Positions 19,874 through 29,583 are shown, numbered from the stretch's first letter. The stretch is 64,000 nucleotides of DNA from Halomonas sp. MCCC 1A13316 (GCF_014931605.1 NZ_CP053382.1:1488001-1552000), one strand, 5' to 3'. Numbers and translations are program-made. Notes: a model not told the origin generated them from the sequence alone.

Positions 19874-22075
19874 ATGAGAGAGTCATCCCAACGTGAAATA
19901 CGGTCTTTCCTGGCCACCTGTCCCAAGGGGCTGGAAGAGCTGCTCGCCGACGAATTGCGTTCGCTGGGTGCCGAGCCGCACAAGACGACGGTAGCCGGCG
20001 TTCACTTCCAAGCCGATCTCGAGACCGCCTATCGCGCCTGCCTGTGGTCGCGGCTGGCCAATCGTATCGTGCTGTGCCTGCTGCGCGAGGAGGGCGTCGA
20101 GCGTCCCGAGGAACTGCATCGAGCGGTTTGCGGCGTCGACTGGCCCAGCCACCTGCGCCCCGGTGCCACCCTGGCAGTGGACTTCCATGGGCGCAGCGAG
20201 CAGATTCGCCACACTCGCTTCGGTGCCCAGACCGTCAAGGATGGTGTGGTCGACGCCCTGCAGGCGCGCGGGCTGCCGCGCCCCGGCGTCGATCTGCAGC
20301 ACCCCGACCTGCGACTCTACGCCAACCTGCACCGCGGCCGGCTGACGCTGGGCGTGGACCTCTCCGGCGACAGCCTGCACCGGCGTGGCTATCGACGCGA
20401 CGTCGGCCATGCCCCGCTCAAGGAGAACCTGGCCGCGGCGCTGTTGATCCGCGCCGGCTGGGCGCAACGCCTGCGCGATGGCGCACCGCTGGTCGATCCG
20501 CTGTGCGGTGCCGGTACCCTGCTGATCGAGGCAGCGCTCATGGCCGCCGACATGGCGCCCAACCTGGGCCGGGTACGCTTTGGCTTTCACGGCTGGGCGC
20601 AGCACGACGAGGCAGTGTGGGCCGAACTCAAGCGCGAAGCCGAAGCGCGTGCCAGTATCGGCCGCAAGCGCTGTCGCAACCGCTTCTACGGTTTCGATGA
20701 GAGTCCCCCTGCGCTGGCGGCGGCAAAGTCCAATGCCATGCGTGCCGGAATCCCTGCGCTGATCGAGTTCACCGGCGCCTCGCTCACCCAATTGAGTCGA
20801 CCCGCCGAACTGGACGAGGAGGTGCGGGGGCTGCTCATTACCAACCCGCCTTACGGTGAACGGCTAGGCGAGCTGCCCGAGCTGGTGACGCTCTACCGGG
20901 ATCTGGGCGACGGCGTGCGACAAGCCTTCCCCGGCTGGCGTCTGGCGGTGTTCACCGCCAACCCCGACCTTGGCCACCGAATCGGGCTGCGTGCCGACAA
21001 GCAGTATTCGCTCAGAAACGGCCCACTGGAGGCCAAGTTGCTGCTGATGGACGTACCCGCCGAGAGCCGCGAGGGGGAGAGTGCCGCTGCCGGCACCAGC
21101 GCTGCGTCGCGCAGCGAGGGGGCGCAGATGTTCGCCAACCGCCTGGAGAAGAACCGCAAGCGGCTCAGGAAATGGCTCAAGCAGACGGGTGAAACCTGCT
21201 ATCGGCTCTATGACGCCGACATGCCCGAATATGCCTTGGCAGTGGATGTCTATGACGGCCGGGTCCACGTGCAGGAGTACGCGCCGCCGCGCTCGGTGAA
21301 TGCCGGCCAGGCGCAGAAGCGCCTGTTCGATGCGCTGCAGGTGATCCCCGAGGTACTCGACGTCGACCCCGGCCAGGTAGTGATCAAGCGTCGCGAGAAG
21401 CAGAGCGGCAAAGCGCAGTACCGCAAGCAGGCCAGTAGCGGAGAGCGCTTTCAGGTGCGCGAAGGCAGAGCCCGGCTGTGGATCAACCTGCGCGACTATC
21501 TCGATACCGGTCTGTTCCTCGACCACCGGCCGGTGCGACGCATGCTGCGCGAAATGGCAGCGGGCAAACGTTTTCTCAACCTGTTCTGCTACACCGCCGC
21601 CGCCACGGTGCAGGCGGCGCTCGGTACCGAGGAGGCGGGTGGGGCCAGCGACAGCGTGAGTGTCGATCTCTCCAATACCTACCTGGAGTGGGCGCGGGAC
21701 AACTTCACTCTCAATGGACTCGATCCGGCGCGCCATCGCGTGGTGCGCGACGACTGCCTGCGCTGGCTGGAAACCGCCAAGGCGCAGTTCGACTTGATCT
21801 TCCTCGACCCGCCGACCTTCTCCAATTCGAAAAAGATGGAGGGTACCCTGGATGTGCAGCGTGACCACGCACGCCTGGTGACGCTTGCCATGGCACGTCT
21901 GGCACCGGGTGGAACCCTGGTGTTCTCCAACAACCAGCGCCGTTTTCAGCTCGACGAGGGCCTGGCCGAACGCTTTACGGTGGAGGATATCTCGATGCGC
22001 ACCTTCGATCCTGATTTCCAGCGCCGTCCCGACATCCATCATGTATTCCGGATTCGCCACCGTGCAGCGACATGA
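19874..22075 (+). CDS. rlmL: bifunctional 23S rRNA G2445/G2069 methyltransferase RlmKL
   Basis: This fused enzyme makes m2G2445 (RlmL half) and m7G2069 (RlmK half) in 23S rRNA. The 733 aa product has a THUMP domain at the N-terminus (CPKGLEELLADELRSLGA, about 15-165). The RlmL methyltransferase follows with LVDPLCGAGTLLIEAALMA and the LLITNPPYGERLG motif. The RlmK half starts near FANRLEKNRKRLRKWLK, with FLNLFCYTAAATVQAALG and LIFLDPPTFSNSKKM. The start is uncertain: ATG 19874 gives a family-like N-terminus, while an in-frame TTG at 19844 preceded by AAAGGA would add 10 residues. It is divergent from rmf, a pairing common in gammaproteobacteria. Confidence 0.96.
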   Translation: MRESSQREIRSFLATCPKGLEELLADELRSLGAEPHKTTVAGVHFQADLETAYRACLWSRLANRIVLCLLREEGVERPEELHRAVCGVDWPSHLRPGATLAVDFHGRSEQIRHTRFGAQTVKDGVVDALQARGLPRPGVDLQHPDLRLYANLHRGRLTLGVDLSGDSLHRRGYRRDVGHAPLKENLAAALLIRAGWAQRLRDGAPLVDPLCGAGTLLIEAALMAADMAPNLGRVRFGFHGWAQHDEAVWAELKREAEARASIGRKRCRNRFYGFDESPPALAAAKSNAMRAGIPALIEFTGASLTQLSRPAELDEEVRGLLITNPPYGERLGELPELVTLYRDLGDGVRQAFPGWRLAVFTANPDLGHRIGLRADKQYSLRNGPLEAKLLLMDVPAESREGESAAAGTSAASRSEGAQMFANRLEKNRKRLRKWLKQTGETCYRLYDADMPEYALAVDVYDGRVHVQEYAPPRSVNAGQAQKRLFDALQVIPEVLDVDPGQVVIKRREKQSGKAQYRKQASSGERFQVREGRARLWINLRDYLDTGLFLDHRPVRRMLREMAAGKRFLNLFCYTAAATVQAALGTEEAGGASDSVSVDLSNTYLEWARDNFTLNGLDPARHRVVRDDCLRWLETAKAQFDLIFLDPPTFSNSKKMEGTLDVQRDHARLVTLAMARLAPGGTLVFSNNQRRFQLDEGLAERFTVEDISMRTFDPDFQRRPDIHHVFRIRHRAAT

Positions 22076-22153
22076 AGTTTCTCTCCGCTCTTCATTTCTG
22101 CGCCACTCTGCCGATATTCACTCTGTGTCGTCGGTTTACCAGGGAGAGGTGAC

Positions 22154-22504
22154 ATGAGGCACCTGACGTTATACACCACCTTGGGCTGCCATCTTTGCGA
22201 GCGGCTCGAGGCCATGTTGTCCGTGCTGCACGATGGAAAGTATCGGCTGGAGAAGGTCGAGATCAGTGAGGACGAGGCGCTGATGGCGCGCTACGGCGTA
22301 CGCATCCCGGTGCTGGTCGACGAGGCGGGCGATGAGCTCGATATGGGCTTCGAGCCGCCGCGGCTGGCGGCGTGGTTGTCCGAACGCCACTGCCTCGACG
22401 AAGCCGCCTGGCAGCGGCTGGGAGCGCAGTTCGTGCCTCAAGAAGCGCAGGATGAGAGCAAGCGTTCAACCCAGCGACCCGCGGAACGGCGCTATCTAGG
22501 CTGA
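22154..22504 (+). CDS. glutaredoxin family thioredoxin-fold protein
   Basis: The 116 aa product has a compact glutaredoxin-like fold: a first strand LTLYTTLGCHLCERLEAML with a CxxC redox site (GCHLC, about 11-15), the strand YRLEKVEIS, the cis-proline RIPVLVD, and a Gly-Phe segment. It matches the DUF836/YruB-type glutaredoxins often found downstream of rlmKL in gammaproteobacteria. The C-terminal ~35 residues are charged and look disordered. CAGGGAGAGGTGAC precedes the ATG, and it lies 78 bases after rlmKL on the same strand. The substrate is unknown. Confidence 0.85.
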   Translation: MRHLTLYTTLGCHLCERLEAMLSVLHDGKYRLEKVEISEDEALMARYGVRIPVLVDEAGDELDMGFEPPRLAAWLSERHCLDEAAWQRLGAQFVPQEAQDESKRSTQRPAERRYLG

Positions 22505-22612
22505 GCCGCTTACGTTGACCCAGCGTAAGCCAGGGTTTCGCTTTGAAGTGGTGTGAGACCCTCGGCTTGGCAACAATCATGAAGCATGGATCCGAAAGCA
22601 CAGGGGGTGTAA

Positions 22613-25612
22613 ATGAGTGCACCGCAACGAAGGCGGTGGCAGTACATCGCCCTGGGCTGTACGTTGCTGCTGGCGCTTGCGGACACGGTGCAGAGTGCTG
22701 CGGACCCCGGCGGAATATGGCTGACCGAGGAGGAGCGTCGCTACCTGGAGCAGAACGAACCCATCGTTTTCGTCAGCCAGAGCCGCTACCCCCCATTCGA
22801 ATTCCTTGACGACAACGAAGAGCGCCACGGCATCATGGTGGAGCTGGCTCAATGGATTGCCACCGAGGCCGGCTTCCACGCGCAGTTGACCGACACCGTC
22901 TTTCACCAGGCTCAGGAGCGCGTGATGAGCGGTGACGCCCATGTCCTGACGAGTTTCTTCTACAGTGAGGCTCGCGATCGCCAGTTCGATTTCACCCAGA
23001 CGGTATTCGAGGTCCCCGCCGCAATCTTCGTTGCAGTGGAACGCCCCGACGTTGCTCGTGTGTCGGACCTCGATGGCAAGCGTGTTGCAACGCAGCGTGG
23101 CGACTATGCCAGGGAGTACCTGGCGTCGTTGGATATCGAGATCGAACTGATCCAGACCGACGATTTTGCCAGCGCAGCGCGAGCCGTAATGGAAGGAGAT
23201 GCCGACGCCATGGTGGGCGACGAGCAGATCGTTCTCTATTACCTTTACAGAAGCGGCTTCCATCAGCGTATGAAACGAGTCGGCGAGCCGCTGTACGTGG
23301 GGCGCAATGCCATGGCGGTGGCGGAAGGAAATCACCTGCTGCAGTCGATTCTGAACAAGGGAATCGAGCATGCTCGCAGCAGTGGAGCGCTCGACCGGCT
23401 GTACGGTAAGTGGGTCGGCGCCGAGCTGCCCGGTGCCGGGGTCGACTGGCGTGGCTATTGGCCCTACGGGGGAGGCCTGGCGCTGCTGGTCGTCCTGATC
23501 GTTGCCTGGAACGTCAGGCTGCGCCAGGCGGTTCGACACAAGACGGCGGAACTCGGACTCGCCGCGAGCGTGTTCAGCCATGCGCGGGAGGGCATCGTCA
23601 TTACCGATGCCAAGGGCGATATCCTCGAAGTCAACGAAGCCTTCACACGGATCACCGGTTATCGTCGCGATGAGGTCCTGGGCAAGAATCCGCGTCTCCT
23701 GCAGTCGGGCCAACAGGAGGAGAGCTTCTACCAGTCACTATGGAAGGAGCTGCTGGAAAAGGGCGCCTGGGAAGGTGAGCTCTGGAATCGGCGCAAGAAC
23801 GGCGAGACCTACCCCGAATTGCTCACCATTTCGAAGGTCTGCGACAGGCAGGGCCAGGTGTCGCACTTTGTAGCCGTGTTCACCGACATCAGCCGGCAAA
23901 AAGAGCATGAGCGCCAGCTTCAGAGCATGGCATTCTTCGATAGCCTGACCGAGCTGCCGAACCGGATCCTGTTGGCCGACAGGCTACGCCAGGCCATGCT
24001 GGCCGCGCGGCGCAGCGGCTGCCAAGTGTCGTTGGCCTACATCGACCTGGATGGTTTCAAGGAGATCAACGATCGTCTGGGGCATGACTTTGGCGATCGG
24101 GTACTGGTGGTAATTGCCGAGCGTCTGACGTCGGCCCTGCGTGAGGCCGATACGGTGGCCCGCCTCGGAGGGGACGAGTTCATCATCGTACTGCCGGAAC
24201 AGAACGATGTGGCGACCGTGAGCGTCCTCATCGCCCGTCTGCTGCGCCGCATTGCCGAGCCTATCGAGATTGAGCAGACCTACCTTTACGTGTCCGGCAG
24301 CATCGGCGTGGTGCATTTTTCGCCTGAAGACGAGATCGAGCCCGAGCAGTTGATTCGCCAGGCGGATCAGGCCATGTATCAGGCCAAGCAGGCGGGCAAG
24401 AATCGCTTTCACATCTTCGATGCCGAACACGACCGTGCAGTGCGCGGGCACCACGAAAGCGTCGAGCGTATGCGCGAGGCCCTGGCCAATGACGAGTTCG
24501 TGCTCTACTACCAACCCAAGGTCAACATGTCCACCGGCGAGGTCGTCGGCGTCGAGGCGCTGATTCGCTGGCAGCATCCCGAGCGAGGGCTGCTGGCCCC
24601 AGCCTCCTTCCTGCCGGTCATCCAGCAGCATCCTCTGGCCATTGACCTGGGCGAATGGGTGCTGTCCCAGGCACTCGGCCAGTTCGAGGCTTGGGCTAAA
24701 GCCGGCATTCGACTACCGGTCAGTGTCAATATCGATGCCATTCACCTCCAGCAGGGCGACTTCGTCGAGCGGCTGCGCGCCGAGATCGCTCGCCATCCGA
24801 GTGTGCAGCATGGCGATCTCATGCTTGAAGTACTCGAGACCAATGCACTGGAAGATGTCACTCATGTGGCATCCGTGATGAAGGCATGTCGCGGGTTTGG
24901 CGTCGAGTTCGCGCTGGACGATTTCGGTACCGGTTACTCCTCGTTGACTTACCTACGCCATTTTCCCGCCAGCGAGCTTAAGATCGACCGCAGTTTCGTA
25001 CGCGACATGCTCGATGACCCGGAGGATCTGACGATACTCGAAGGCGTGCTCGGGCTGGCCGTCGCGTTCCGCCGGGGCATCATTGCCGAAGGGGTGGAGA
25101 CGCTGCTGCACGGGCGCATGCTGCTGGCGATGGGCTACCAGCTGGGGCAAGGCTACGCCATCGCCCGGCCCATGCCCGCGAAGGCGATTCGGAGCTGGCT
25201 CGAGTCATGGCGCCCCGATCCGGCCTGGCGTCAGCGTCAGCGTGCCCGGCCGGAAGAGCTGCAAGCCATTTATGCCATGGTCGACCATCGCGCCTGCGCT
25301 GCCGGTCTGCTGCACTACTTGAAAGGTGAGTTGGCCGACCCGCCGACGGTGAGTAGTCGCAAGAGTCGACTGGAACAGTGGCTCTCCGCTCTCGATGAAT
25401 CATCGAGCAGAGGGAGCGAGCACACGGCGCGGATCGCCGCACTCTGCACCGTCTACGATCGGCTTGCCGAGGAGGCGCTGCAACTCAAGGCGCATGAAGA
25501 CGACGAGCAAGTGGAGCAGCATACCCGCCAAATGGCGGGAGTGAGCGAGGAATTGCTGGATCTGCTGCAGTACTGGATCGATGCCAGCGAGGCCATACAG
25601 GAGGACCCGTAA
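22613..25612 (+). CDS. sensory diguanylate cyclase/phosphodiesterase (SBP-PAS-GGDEF-EAL)
   Basis: This membrane protein probably senses a periplasmic solute and controls c-di-GMP. In the 999 aa chain one sees a signal sequence (about 1-29) and a periplasmic SBP_bac_3-type domain with QSRYPPFEFLDDN (about 45-270). A transmembrane helix follows at about 280-302 (GLALLVVLIVAWNV), then a PAS domain with VFSHAREGIVITDAKGDILE, a GGDEF domain with intact GGDEF (519-523) and an EAL domain with intact EAL (648-650) and LDDFGTGYSSLTY. About 120 residues after EAL form a helical tail rich in His and Glu that is not part of the usual fold. AGGGGGTGTAA precedes the ATG. It could be a diguanylate cyclase, a phosphodiesterase or both. 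Confidence 0.93.
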   Translation: MSAPQRRRWQYIALGCTLLLALADTVQSAADPGGIWLTEEERRYLEQNEPIVFVSQSRYPPFEFLDDNEERHGIMVELAQWIATEAGFHAQLTDTVFHQAQERVMSGDAHVLTSFFYSEARDRQFDFTQTVFEVPAAIFVAVERPDVARVSDLDGKRVATQRGDYAREYLASLDIEIELIQTDDFASAARAVMEGDADAMVGDEQIVLYYLYRSGFHQRMKRVGEPLYVGRNAMAVAEGNHLLQSILNKGIEHARSSGALDRLYGKWVGAELPGAGVDWRGYWPYGGGLALLVVLIVAWNVRLRQAVRHKTAELGLAASVFSHAREGIVITDAKGDILEVNEAFTRITGYRRDEVLGKNPRLLQSGQQEESFYQSLWKELLEKGAWEGELWNRRKNGETYPELLTISKVCDRQGQVSHFVAVFTDISRQKEHERQLQSMAFFDSLTELPNRILLADRLRQAMLAARRSGCQVSLAYIDLDGFKEINDRLGHDFGDRVLVVIAERLTSALREADTVARLGGDEFIIVLPEQNDVATVSVLIARLLRRIAEPIEIEQTYLYVSGSIGVVHFSPEDEIEPEQLIRQADQAMYQAKQAGKNRFHIFDAEHDRAVRGHHESVERMREALANDEFVLYYQPKVNMSTGEVVGVEALIRWQHPERGLLAPASFLPVIQQHPLAIDLGEWVLSQALGQFEAWAKAGIRLPVSVNIDAIHLQQGDFVERLRAEIARHPSVQHGDLMLEVLETNALEDVTHVASVMKACRGFGVEFALDDFGTGYSSLTYLRHFPASELKIDRSFVRDMLDDPEDLTILEGVLGLAVAFRRGIIAEGVETLLHGRMLLAMGYQLGQGYAIARPMPAKAIRSWLESWRPDPAWRQRQRARPEELQAIYAMVDHRACAAGLLHYLKGELADPPTVSSRKSRLEQWLSALDESSSRGSEHTARIAALCTVYDRLAEEALQLKAHEDDEQVEQHTRQMAGVSEELLDLLQYWIDASEAIQEDP

Positions 25613-25623
25613 TTGACGCAGCC

Positions 25624-25905
25624 TTAGAGCGAATCCAGCAGCGAGAGCTGCCGCACTGCGGCCTGGCCCTCGGCGCTCTCGGCTTCCACTTCGAGTACCT
25701 TGCGCAGGCCACGTGACGATTGGATGGTAGTCTCATCGGACAGCCACATCATTGCCTGATCGTGATCGTCGGCCAGCATGTGCTTGAGTCCACCGAACTG
25801 GGTGCCGATCTGCCCCCAGGCGCGGCTGAATATCCAATCACCGAACATGTCCTGGTGAATGTGCACCAGCACGTAGTCGTGTTCACTTTCCCAGCGGACG
25901 ATCAC
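25624..25905 (-). CDS. small WGR-like domain protein
   Basis: The 93 aa product is compact and carries a stretch resembling the WGR fold: a strand pair DYVLVHIHQDMFGDWIF followed by SRAWGQIGTQFGG, then a helix region HDQAMMWLSDE. The Trp-Gly-Gln-Ile-Gly core is the usual WGR core with Gln in place of Arg. WGR modules are nucleic-acid-binding domains of PARPs and of small bacterial proteins. The start codon is GTG at 25905 with GGAG 8 bases upstream. It converges with the GGDEF-EAL gene, only 11 bases apart, and is divergent from pdxB. Function unknown; the fold call is by eye. Confidence 0.7.
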   Translation of the reverse strand: MIVRWESEHDYVLVHIHQDMFGDWIFSRAWGQIGTQFGGLKHMLADDHDQAMMWLSDETTIQSSRGLRKVLEVEAESAEGQAAVRQLSLLDSL

Positions 25906-26035
25906 GAAGGCTCCACCAACATTGAGGCGCTACCGGGAGGTAGCGCAAAGGGTTCGTGCGGTATTGTAAGGCTTAACGCCGCCGGCACAAGCCACGCCAG
26001 CTGCCTTTGTCACTGCTACCTCAGGGAGAGAAAAC

Positions 26036-27202
26036 GTGAGGATTCTCGTCGATACCAACGTACCCGGTGCAGAAGCCTGCTTCGGCCCGCTGGGTGAATT
26101 GGTGAGGCTGCCGGGACGTGAGATCGACCCCGCGGCCCTGCGCGATGTCGATGCGCTGGTGATCCGCTCCATCACTCGGCTCGATGCGGCAACTATCGAT
26201 GCGGCCAAGGCGCAAGGTGCTCGCTTGCGCTTCGTCGGCACCTGCACCATCGGCACCGACCACGTCGACCAGGCAGCCCTGGCGCGTCACGGCATCGCAT
26301 TTGCCAGTGCGCCGGGCTGCAACGCCGAAGCAGTGGTCGACTACGTGCTGGGAAGCCTGCTCACCCTCGCCGAATGCCAGGGCTGGCGACTCGCCGAGCG
26401 CCGCATCGGCATCGTTGGGGTGGGCAACGTGGGTGGACGGCTACGTGAACGTTTTGCTGCCATGGGCATCGAGTGCCTGGCCTGCGACCCGCCCCGCGCA
26501 CAGCGTGAGGGCAGCGACGGTTTCTCCGATCTGGAGACACTGATCGGCGAGTGCGACGTGCTGTGCCTGCACACCCCACTGGTACATGAAGGCCCGCATG
26601 CGACCCATCACCTGCTCGACGCCCAGCGAATCGTCGAGCTGGCTCCCGGCACGTTAGTGCTCAACGCCGGACGCGGCGACTGCATAGACGGTGCTGCGTT
26701 GCGTCAGCGGCTGTCGGGTCAGGGCGATATCAGTGCCGTGCTGGATGTCTGGGAGGGGGAGCCAGGGATCGATCCGGCGTTGCGCGATCTAGCCTCACTG
26801 GCTACGCCGCACATCGCCGGCCATAGCCTCGATGGCAAGCTGCGCGGCACCCATCAGATCTATACGGCTCTGTCGCGCTACCTGGGGCTGTCGACGCGAC
26901 TCGCCCTGTCCGATCTGCTGCCGGATCCCCCCGTGCCGCGCCTGGCACTGCAGGGCGGGCTGACGCCGGATGAGGCACTGCGGCTGTGCCTGCGCACGGT
27001 ATATGACGTACGACGTGATCACGATAGCCTGCAACGCGAGAGCCGCCGGCTCGGCATTGCCCAAGGTTTCGATGTCTGCCGGGCGAACTATCCGCTGCGC
27101 CGCGAGCTTTCGACACTCACGGTCGAGCTTGGGCCCGATACCATGCAGCTGGCGCCTTGCCTGCAAGGGGCGGGGCTAGGTGTGACCGGGTCCTTGGCAT
27201 AG
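26036..27202 (+). CDS. pdxB: 4-phosphoerythronate dehydrogenase
   Basis: PdxB oxidises 4-phosphoerythronate in the DXP-dependent pyridoxal 5'-phosphate pathway. The 388 aa product (E. coli 378) has the D-2-hydroxyacid dehydrogenase layout: VIRSITRLD, VGTCTIGTDHVD, the NAD-binding GIVGVGNVGGRL (about 124-135), LHTPLV, VLNAGRGDCID and the catalytic His in ATPHIAGHSLDGK. The C-terminal ~100 residues are the PdxB-specific dimerisation domain. The start is GTG 26036 after AGGGAGAGAAAAC. Confidence 0.95.
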   Translation: MRILVDTNVPGAEACFGPLGELVRLPGREIDPAALRDVDALVIRSITRLDAATIDAAKAQGARLRFVGTCTIGTDHVDQAALARHGIAFASAPGCNAEAVVDYVLGSLLTLAECQGWRLAERRIGIVGVGNVGGRLRERFAAMGIECLACDPPRAQREGSDGFSDLETLIGECDVLCLHTPLVHEGPHATHHLLDAQRIVELAPGTLVLNAGRGDCIDGAALRQRLSGQGDISAVLDVWEGEPGIDPALRDLASLATPHIAGHSLDGKLRGTHQIYTALSRYLGLSTRLALSDLLPDPPVPRLALQGGLTPDEALRLCLRTVYDVRRDHDSLQRESRRLGIAQGFDVCRANYPLRRELSTLTVELGPDTMQLAPCLQGAGLGVTGSLA

Positions 27203-27216
27203 GCGAATCCCCAACG

Positions 27217-27242
27217 AAAAGGGCCCGTCATTTGACGGGCCC
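27217..27242 (-). terminator. terminator between pdxB and htpX
   Basis: GGGCCCGTC pairs perfectly with GACGGGCCC (9 bp, loop of four). On the minus strand it is followed by TTTTCGTT, a proper U-run, so it terminates htpX; it may also slow read-through from pdxB. Confidence 0.8.
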
Positions 27243-27263
27243 GATGCGTTTGGAAGCTGCGCC

Positions 27264-28163
27264 TCAGCGGTAGGCGGCTTCCTTGAGTGCTCGAATCCGG
27301 TCGTCCAGCGGCGGGTGGCTGGCGAACAGGCGCTCCATGATCTTGCGCGTCTGCCCGGCATTGATGCCGAAGGCGGTCAGGGTATCCGGCATCTGGTTGG
27401 GCATGTTGCTCTCGGCCTTGAGCCGGGCCAGGGCGTTGATCATGGCGCCGGAACCGGCGAGCCGGGCACCGGCCGCATCGGCACGATATTCGCGGAAGCG
27501 CGAAAACCAGGCGACGATGGCCGAAGCGATCAGGCCGAATACGATCTCGGCGACGATCACCACGGCGAAGTAACCCATGAAGCCGAGTCCTGCGCCTTCG
27601 TTGCGCGAACGCAGGAAGTTGTCCACCAGGTGGGCCACAACCCGGGCGAAGAACATCACGAAGGTATTCACCACGCCCTGGATCAGCGCCAGGGTCACCA
27701 TGTCGCCGTTGGCCACGTGACCGATCTCGTGGGCCAGCACCGCACGCACTTCTTCAGGGCGCATGCGGTTGAGCAGACCGGCGGAGACTGCCACCAAGGC
27801 GTCATCCTTGTTCCAGCCGGTGGCGAAGGCGTTGGACTGCTGTGCGGGAAAGATGCCCACTTCCGGCATCTTGATCCCGGCCTGCTGCGCAAGCTCGGCC
27901 ACGGTATCGAGCAGCCACTTCTCGGTGGCGTTACTCGGCTGCGTGATCACCACCGTACCGGTGGAGCGCTTGGCCATCCACTTGGAGATGAACAGTGAAA
28001 TCATCGAACCGGCCATGCCGAAGATGAAGCAGAAGATCAGCAGGGCGTTGAAGTTCATGCCCTGCTCGGTCAGATAACCCTCCACCCCGAGCAGGCGTAG
28101 CGTAATGCTGGCAACGACGATTACCGCCAGGTTGGTGCCCAGGAAGAGCAATATTCTCATCAT
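27264..28163 (-). CDS. htpX: membrane zinc metalloprotease HtpX
   Basis: HtpX is a heat-shock membrane protease that, with FtsH, removes misfolded inner-membrane proteins. The 299 aa product has two N-terminal hydrophobic segments ([11 protein letters not shown] region and [19 protein letters not shown]), the M48 zinc motif HEIGH in [13 protein letters not shown], two further hydrophobic segments (one ending [16 protein letters not shown]) and the distal [13 protein letters not shown] with the third zinc ligand. A sigma-32-type promoter lies upstream and a strong terminator downstream, so it is a single-gene heat-shock unit. The htpX-alaA neighbourhood is seen in other gammaproteobacteria. 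Confidence 0.97.
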   Translation of the reverse strand: MMRILLFLGTNLAVIVVASITLRLLGVEGYLTEQGMNFNALLIFCFIFGMAGSMISLFISKWMAKRSTGTVVITQPSNATEKWLLDTVAELAQQAGIKMPEVGIFPAQQSNAFATGWNKDDALVAVSAGLLNRMRPEEVRAVLAHEIGHVANGDMVTLALIQGVVNTFVMFFARVVAHLVDNFLRSRNEGAGLGFMGYFAVVIVAEIVFGLIASAIVAWFSRFREYRADAAGARLAGSGAMINALARLKAESNMPNQMPDTLTAFGINAGQTRKIMERLFASHPPLDDRIRALKEAAYR

Positions 28164-28225
28164 CGGGGGAGTCTCCGTTCGTAGGGCGCGGGCCGACGCT
28201 GCGGCCCTTGCAAAATCTGCTGATT

Positions 28226-28254
28226 AGATACGGCCCGTTGAAGGAGGTTTCAAG
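28226..28254 (-). promoter_or_regulatory. sigma-32 (RpoH) heat-shock promoter of htpX
   Basis: On the minus strand CTTGAAA (28254-28248) is a perfect RpoH -35, and 14 bases later CCGTATCT (28233-28226) matches 6 of 8 positions of CCCCATNT. The predicted transcript starts about 55 bases before the htpX ATG. Confidence 0.65.
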
Positions 28255-28284
28255 GCTAGGCCGTAAATCGAAGCGTAACGGGGC

Positions 28285-29517
28285 TTACTGACGATAGCGC
28301 GACAGGAAGCGGGCGAAGCGATCCAGGGCGTCGCCGAGCTGGTCGGCCCAGGGCAAGGTGACGATGCGCACATGGTCGGGTTCCGGCCAGTTGAAGGCCG
28401 TGCCCTGCACCAGCAGGATCTTCTCCTGCAGCAGCAGGTCGAGTACCAGCCGCTGGTCGTCCTGTATGGGATATACCTTGGGATCGAGCCGCGGGAAGGC
28501 ATAGAGCGCCCCTTTGGCCTTGGTGCAGCTCACGCCGGGAATGGCGTTGAGCTTCTCATAGGTGATATCGCGCTGGGCCAGCAGGCGACCGCCGGGCAGG
28601 ATCAGGTCGTTGATCGACTGGTAGCCGCCCAGTGCCGTCTGGATGGCGTGCTGGGCCGGTACGTTGGCACACAACCGCATCGAGGCGAGCATGTTGATGC
28701 CCTGGATATAGTCCCTGGCCCGCTGCATCGCCACGCCGCCGGAGAGGATCATCCAGCCGGAGCGGAAGCCGGCGCAGCGATAGCTCTTGGACAGCCCGTT
28801 CATGGTCACCACCAACTGGTCCTCGTCGGCCAGCGCCCCGGTGGAGACGTGTTCGGCATCGTCGTAGAGGATCTTGTCGTAGATCTCGTCGGAGAACACG
28901 ACGAGATCGTGCTCGCGAGCGATGGCCAGCAGCTCGCGCACCACCTCGGGGGGATAAACCGCCCCGGTGGGGTTGTTGGGGTTGATGATCACGATGGCAC
29001 GGGTGTGGCCGGTCACCTTGGCACGCACGTCGGCGATGTCCGGCGCCCAGTCGGCCTGCTCGTCGCAGCGGTAGTGCACGGCGTGGCCGCCGGCGAGGTT
29101 GGCGGCGGCGGTCCACAGCGGATAGTCGGGTGCCGGAATCAGGACCTCGTCGCCGTCGTTGAGCAGCGCCTGCAGCGCCATCACGATCAGCTCGGAGACA
29201 CCGTTGCCGATGTAGATGTCCTCGATGCCGACGCTGGGAATCTCCTTGCGCTGACACTCCTGCATGATCGCCTTGCGCGCCGAATAGAGACCCTTGGAAT
29301 CGCAGTAGCCCTGGGCGGTGGGCAGGTTGCGCATCACGTCCTGGAGAATCTCCTCGGGGGCCTCGAAGCCGAACGGGGCGGGGTTGCCGATGTTGAGCTT
29401 GAGGATGCGCTGGCCTTCGTCTTCCAGCCGCTTGGCGTGTTCGAGCACGGGGCCGCGGATGTCGTAGCAGACGTTGTCGAGCTTGTGCGATTTCCTGAAC
29501 GTGGTGGGCGTGTCCAT
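28285..29517 (-). CDS. alaA: glutamate-pyruvate (alanine) aminotransferase AlaA
   Basis: AlaA makes L-alanine from pyruvate and glutamate with pyridoxal phosphate. The 410 aa product reads like E. coli AlaA (405 aa) throughout: KLDNVCYDIRGPVLEHAKRL, LNIGNPAPFGFEAPEEIL, LPTAQGYCDSKGLYSARKA, VIINPNNPTGAVYPPEV, the PLP-lysine segment GLSKSYRCAGFRSGW, and the C-terminal LLVQGTAFNWPEPDH. It is on the minus strand upstream of htpX, whose own promoter lies between them, and 66 bases downstream of the GTPase gene. Confidence 0.95.
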   Translation of the reverse strand: MDTPTTFRKSHKLDNVCYDIRGPVLEHAKRLEDEGQRILKLNIGNPAPFGFEAPEEILQDVMRNLPTAQGYCDSKGLYSARKAIMQECQRKEIPSVGIEDIYIGNGVSELIVMALQALLNDGDEVLIPAPDYPLWTAAANLAGGHAVHYRCDEQADWAPDIADVRAKVTGHTRAIVIINPNNPTGAVYPPEVVRELLAIAREHDLVVFSDEIYDKILYDDAEHVSTGALADEDQLVVTMNGLSKSYRCAGFRSGWMILSGGVAMQRARDYIQGINMLASMRLCANVPAQHAIQTALGGYQSINDLILPGGRLLAQRDITYEKLNAIPGVSCTKAKGALYAFPRLDPKVYPIQDDQRLVLDLLLQEKILLVQGTAFNWPEPDHVRIVTLPWADQLGDALDRFARFLSRYRQ

Positions 29518-29583
29518 GAGGTGTCCGAGGTTCTAGTGGTGTCCGGTGGTTCCGGCCAGGCGCGAGCTGCCGGAACTCAGTGA

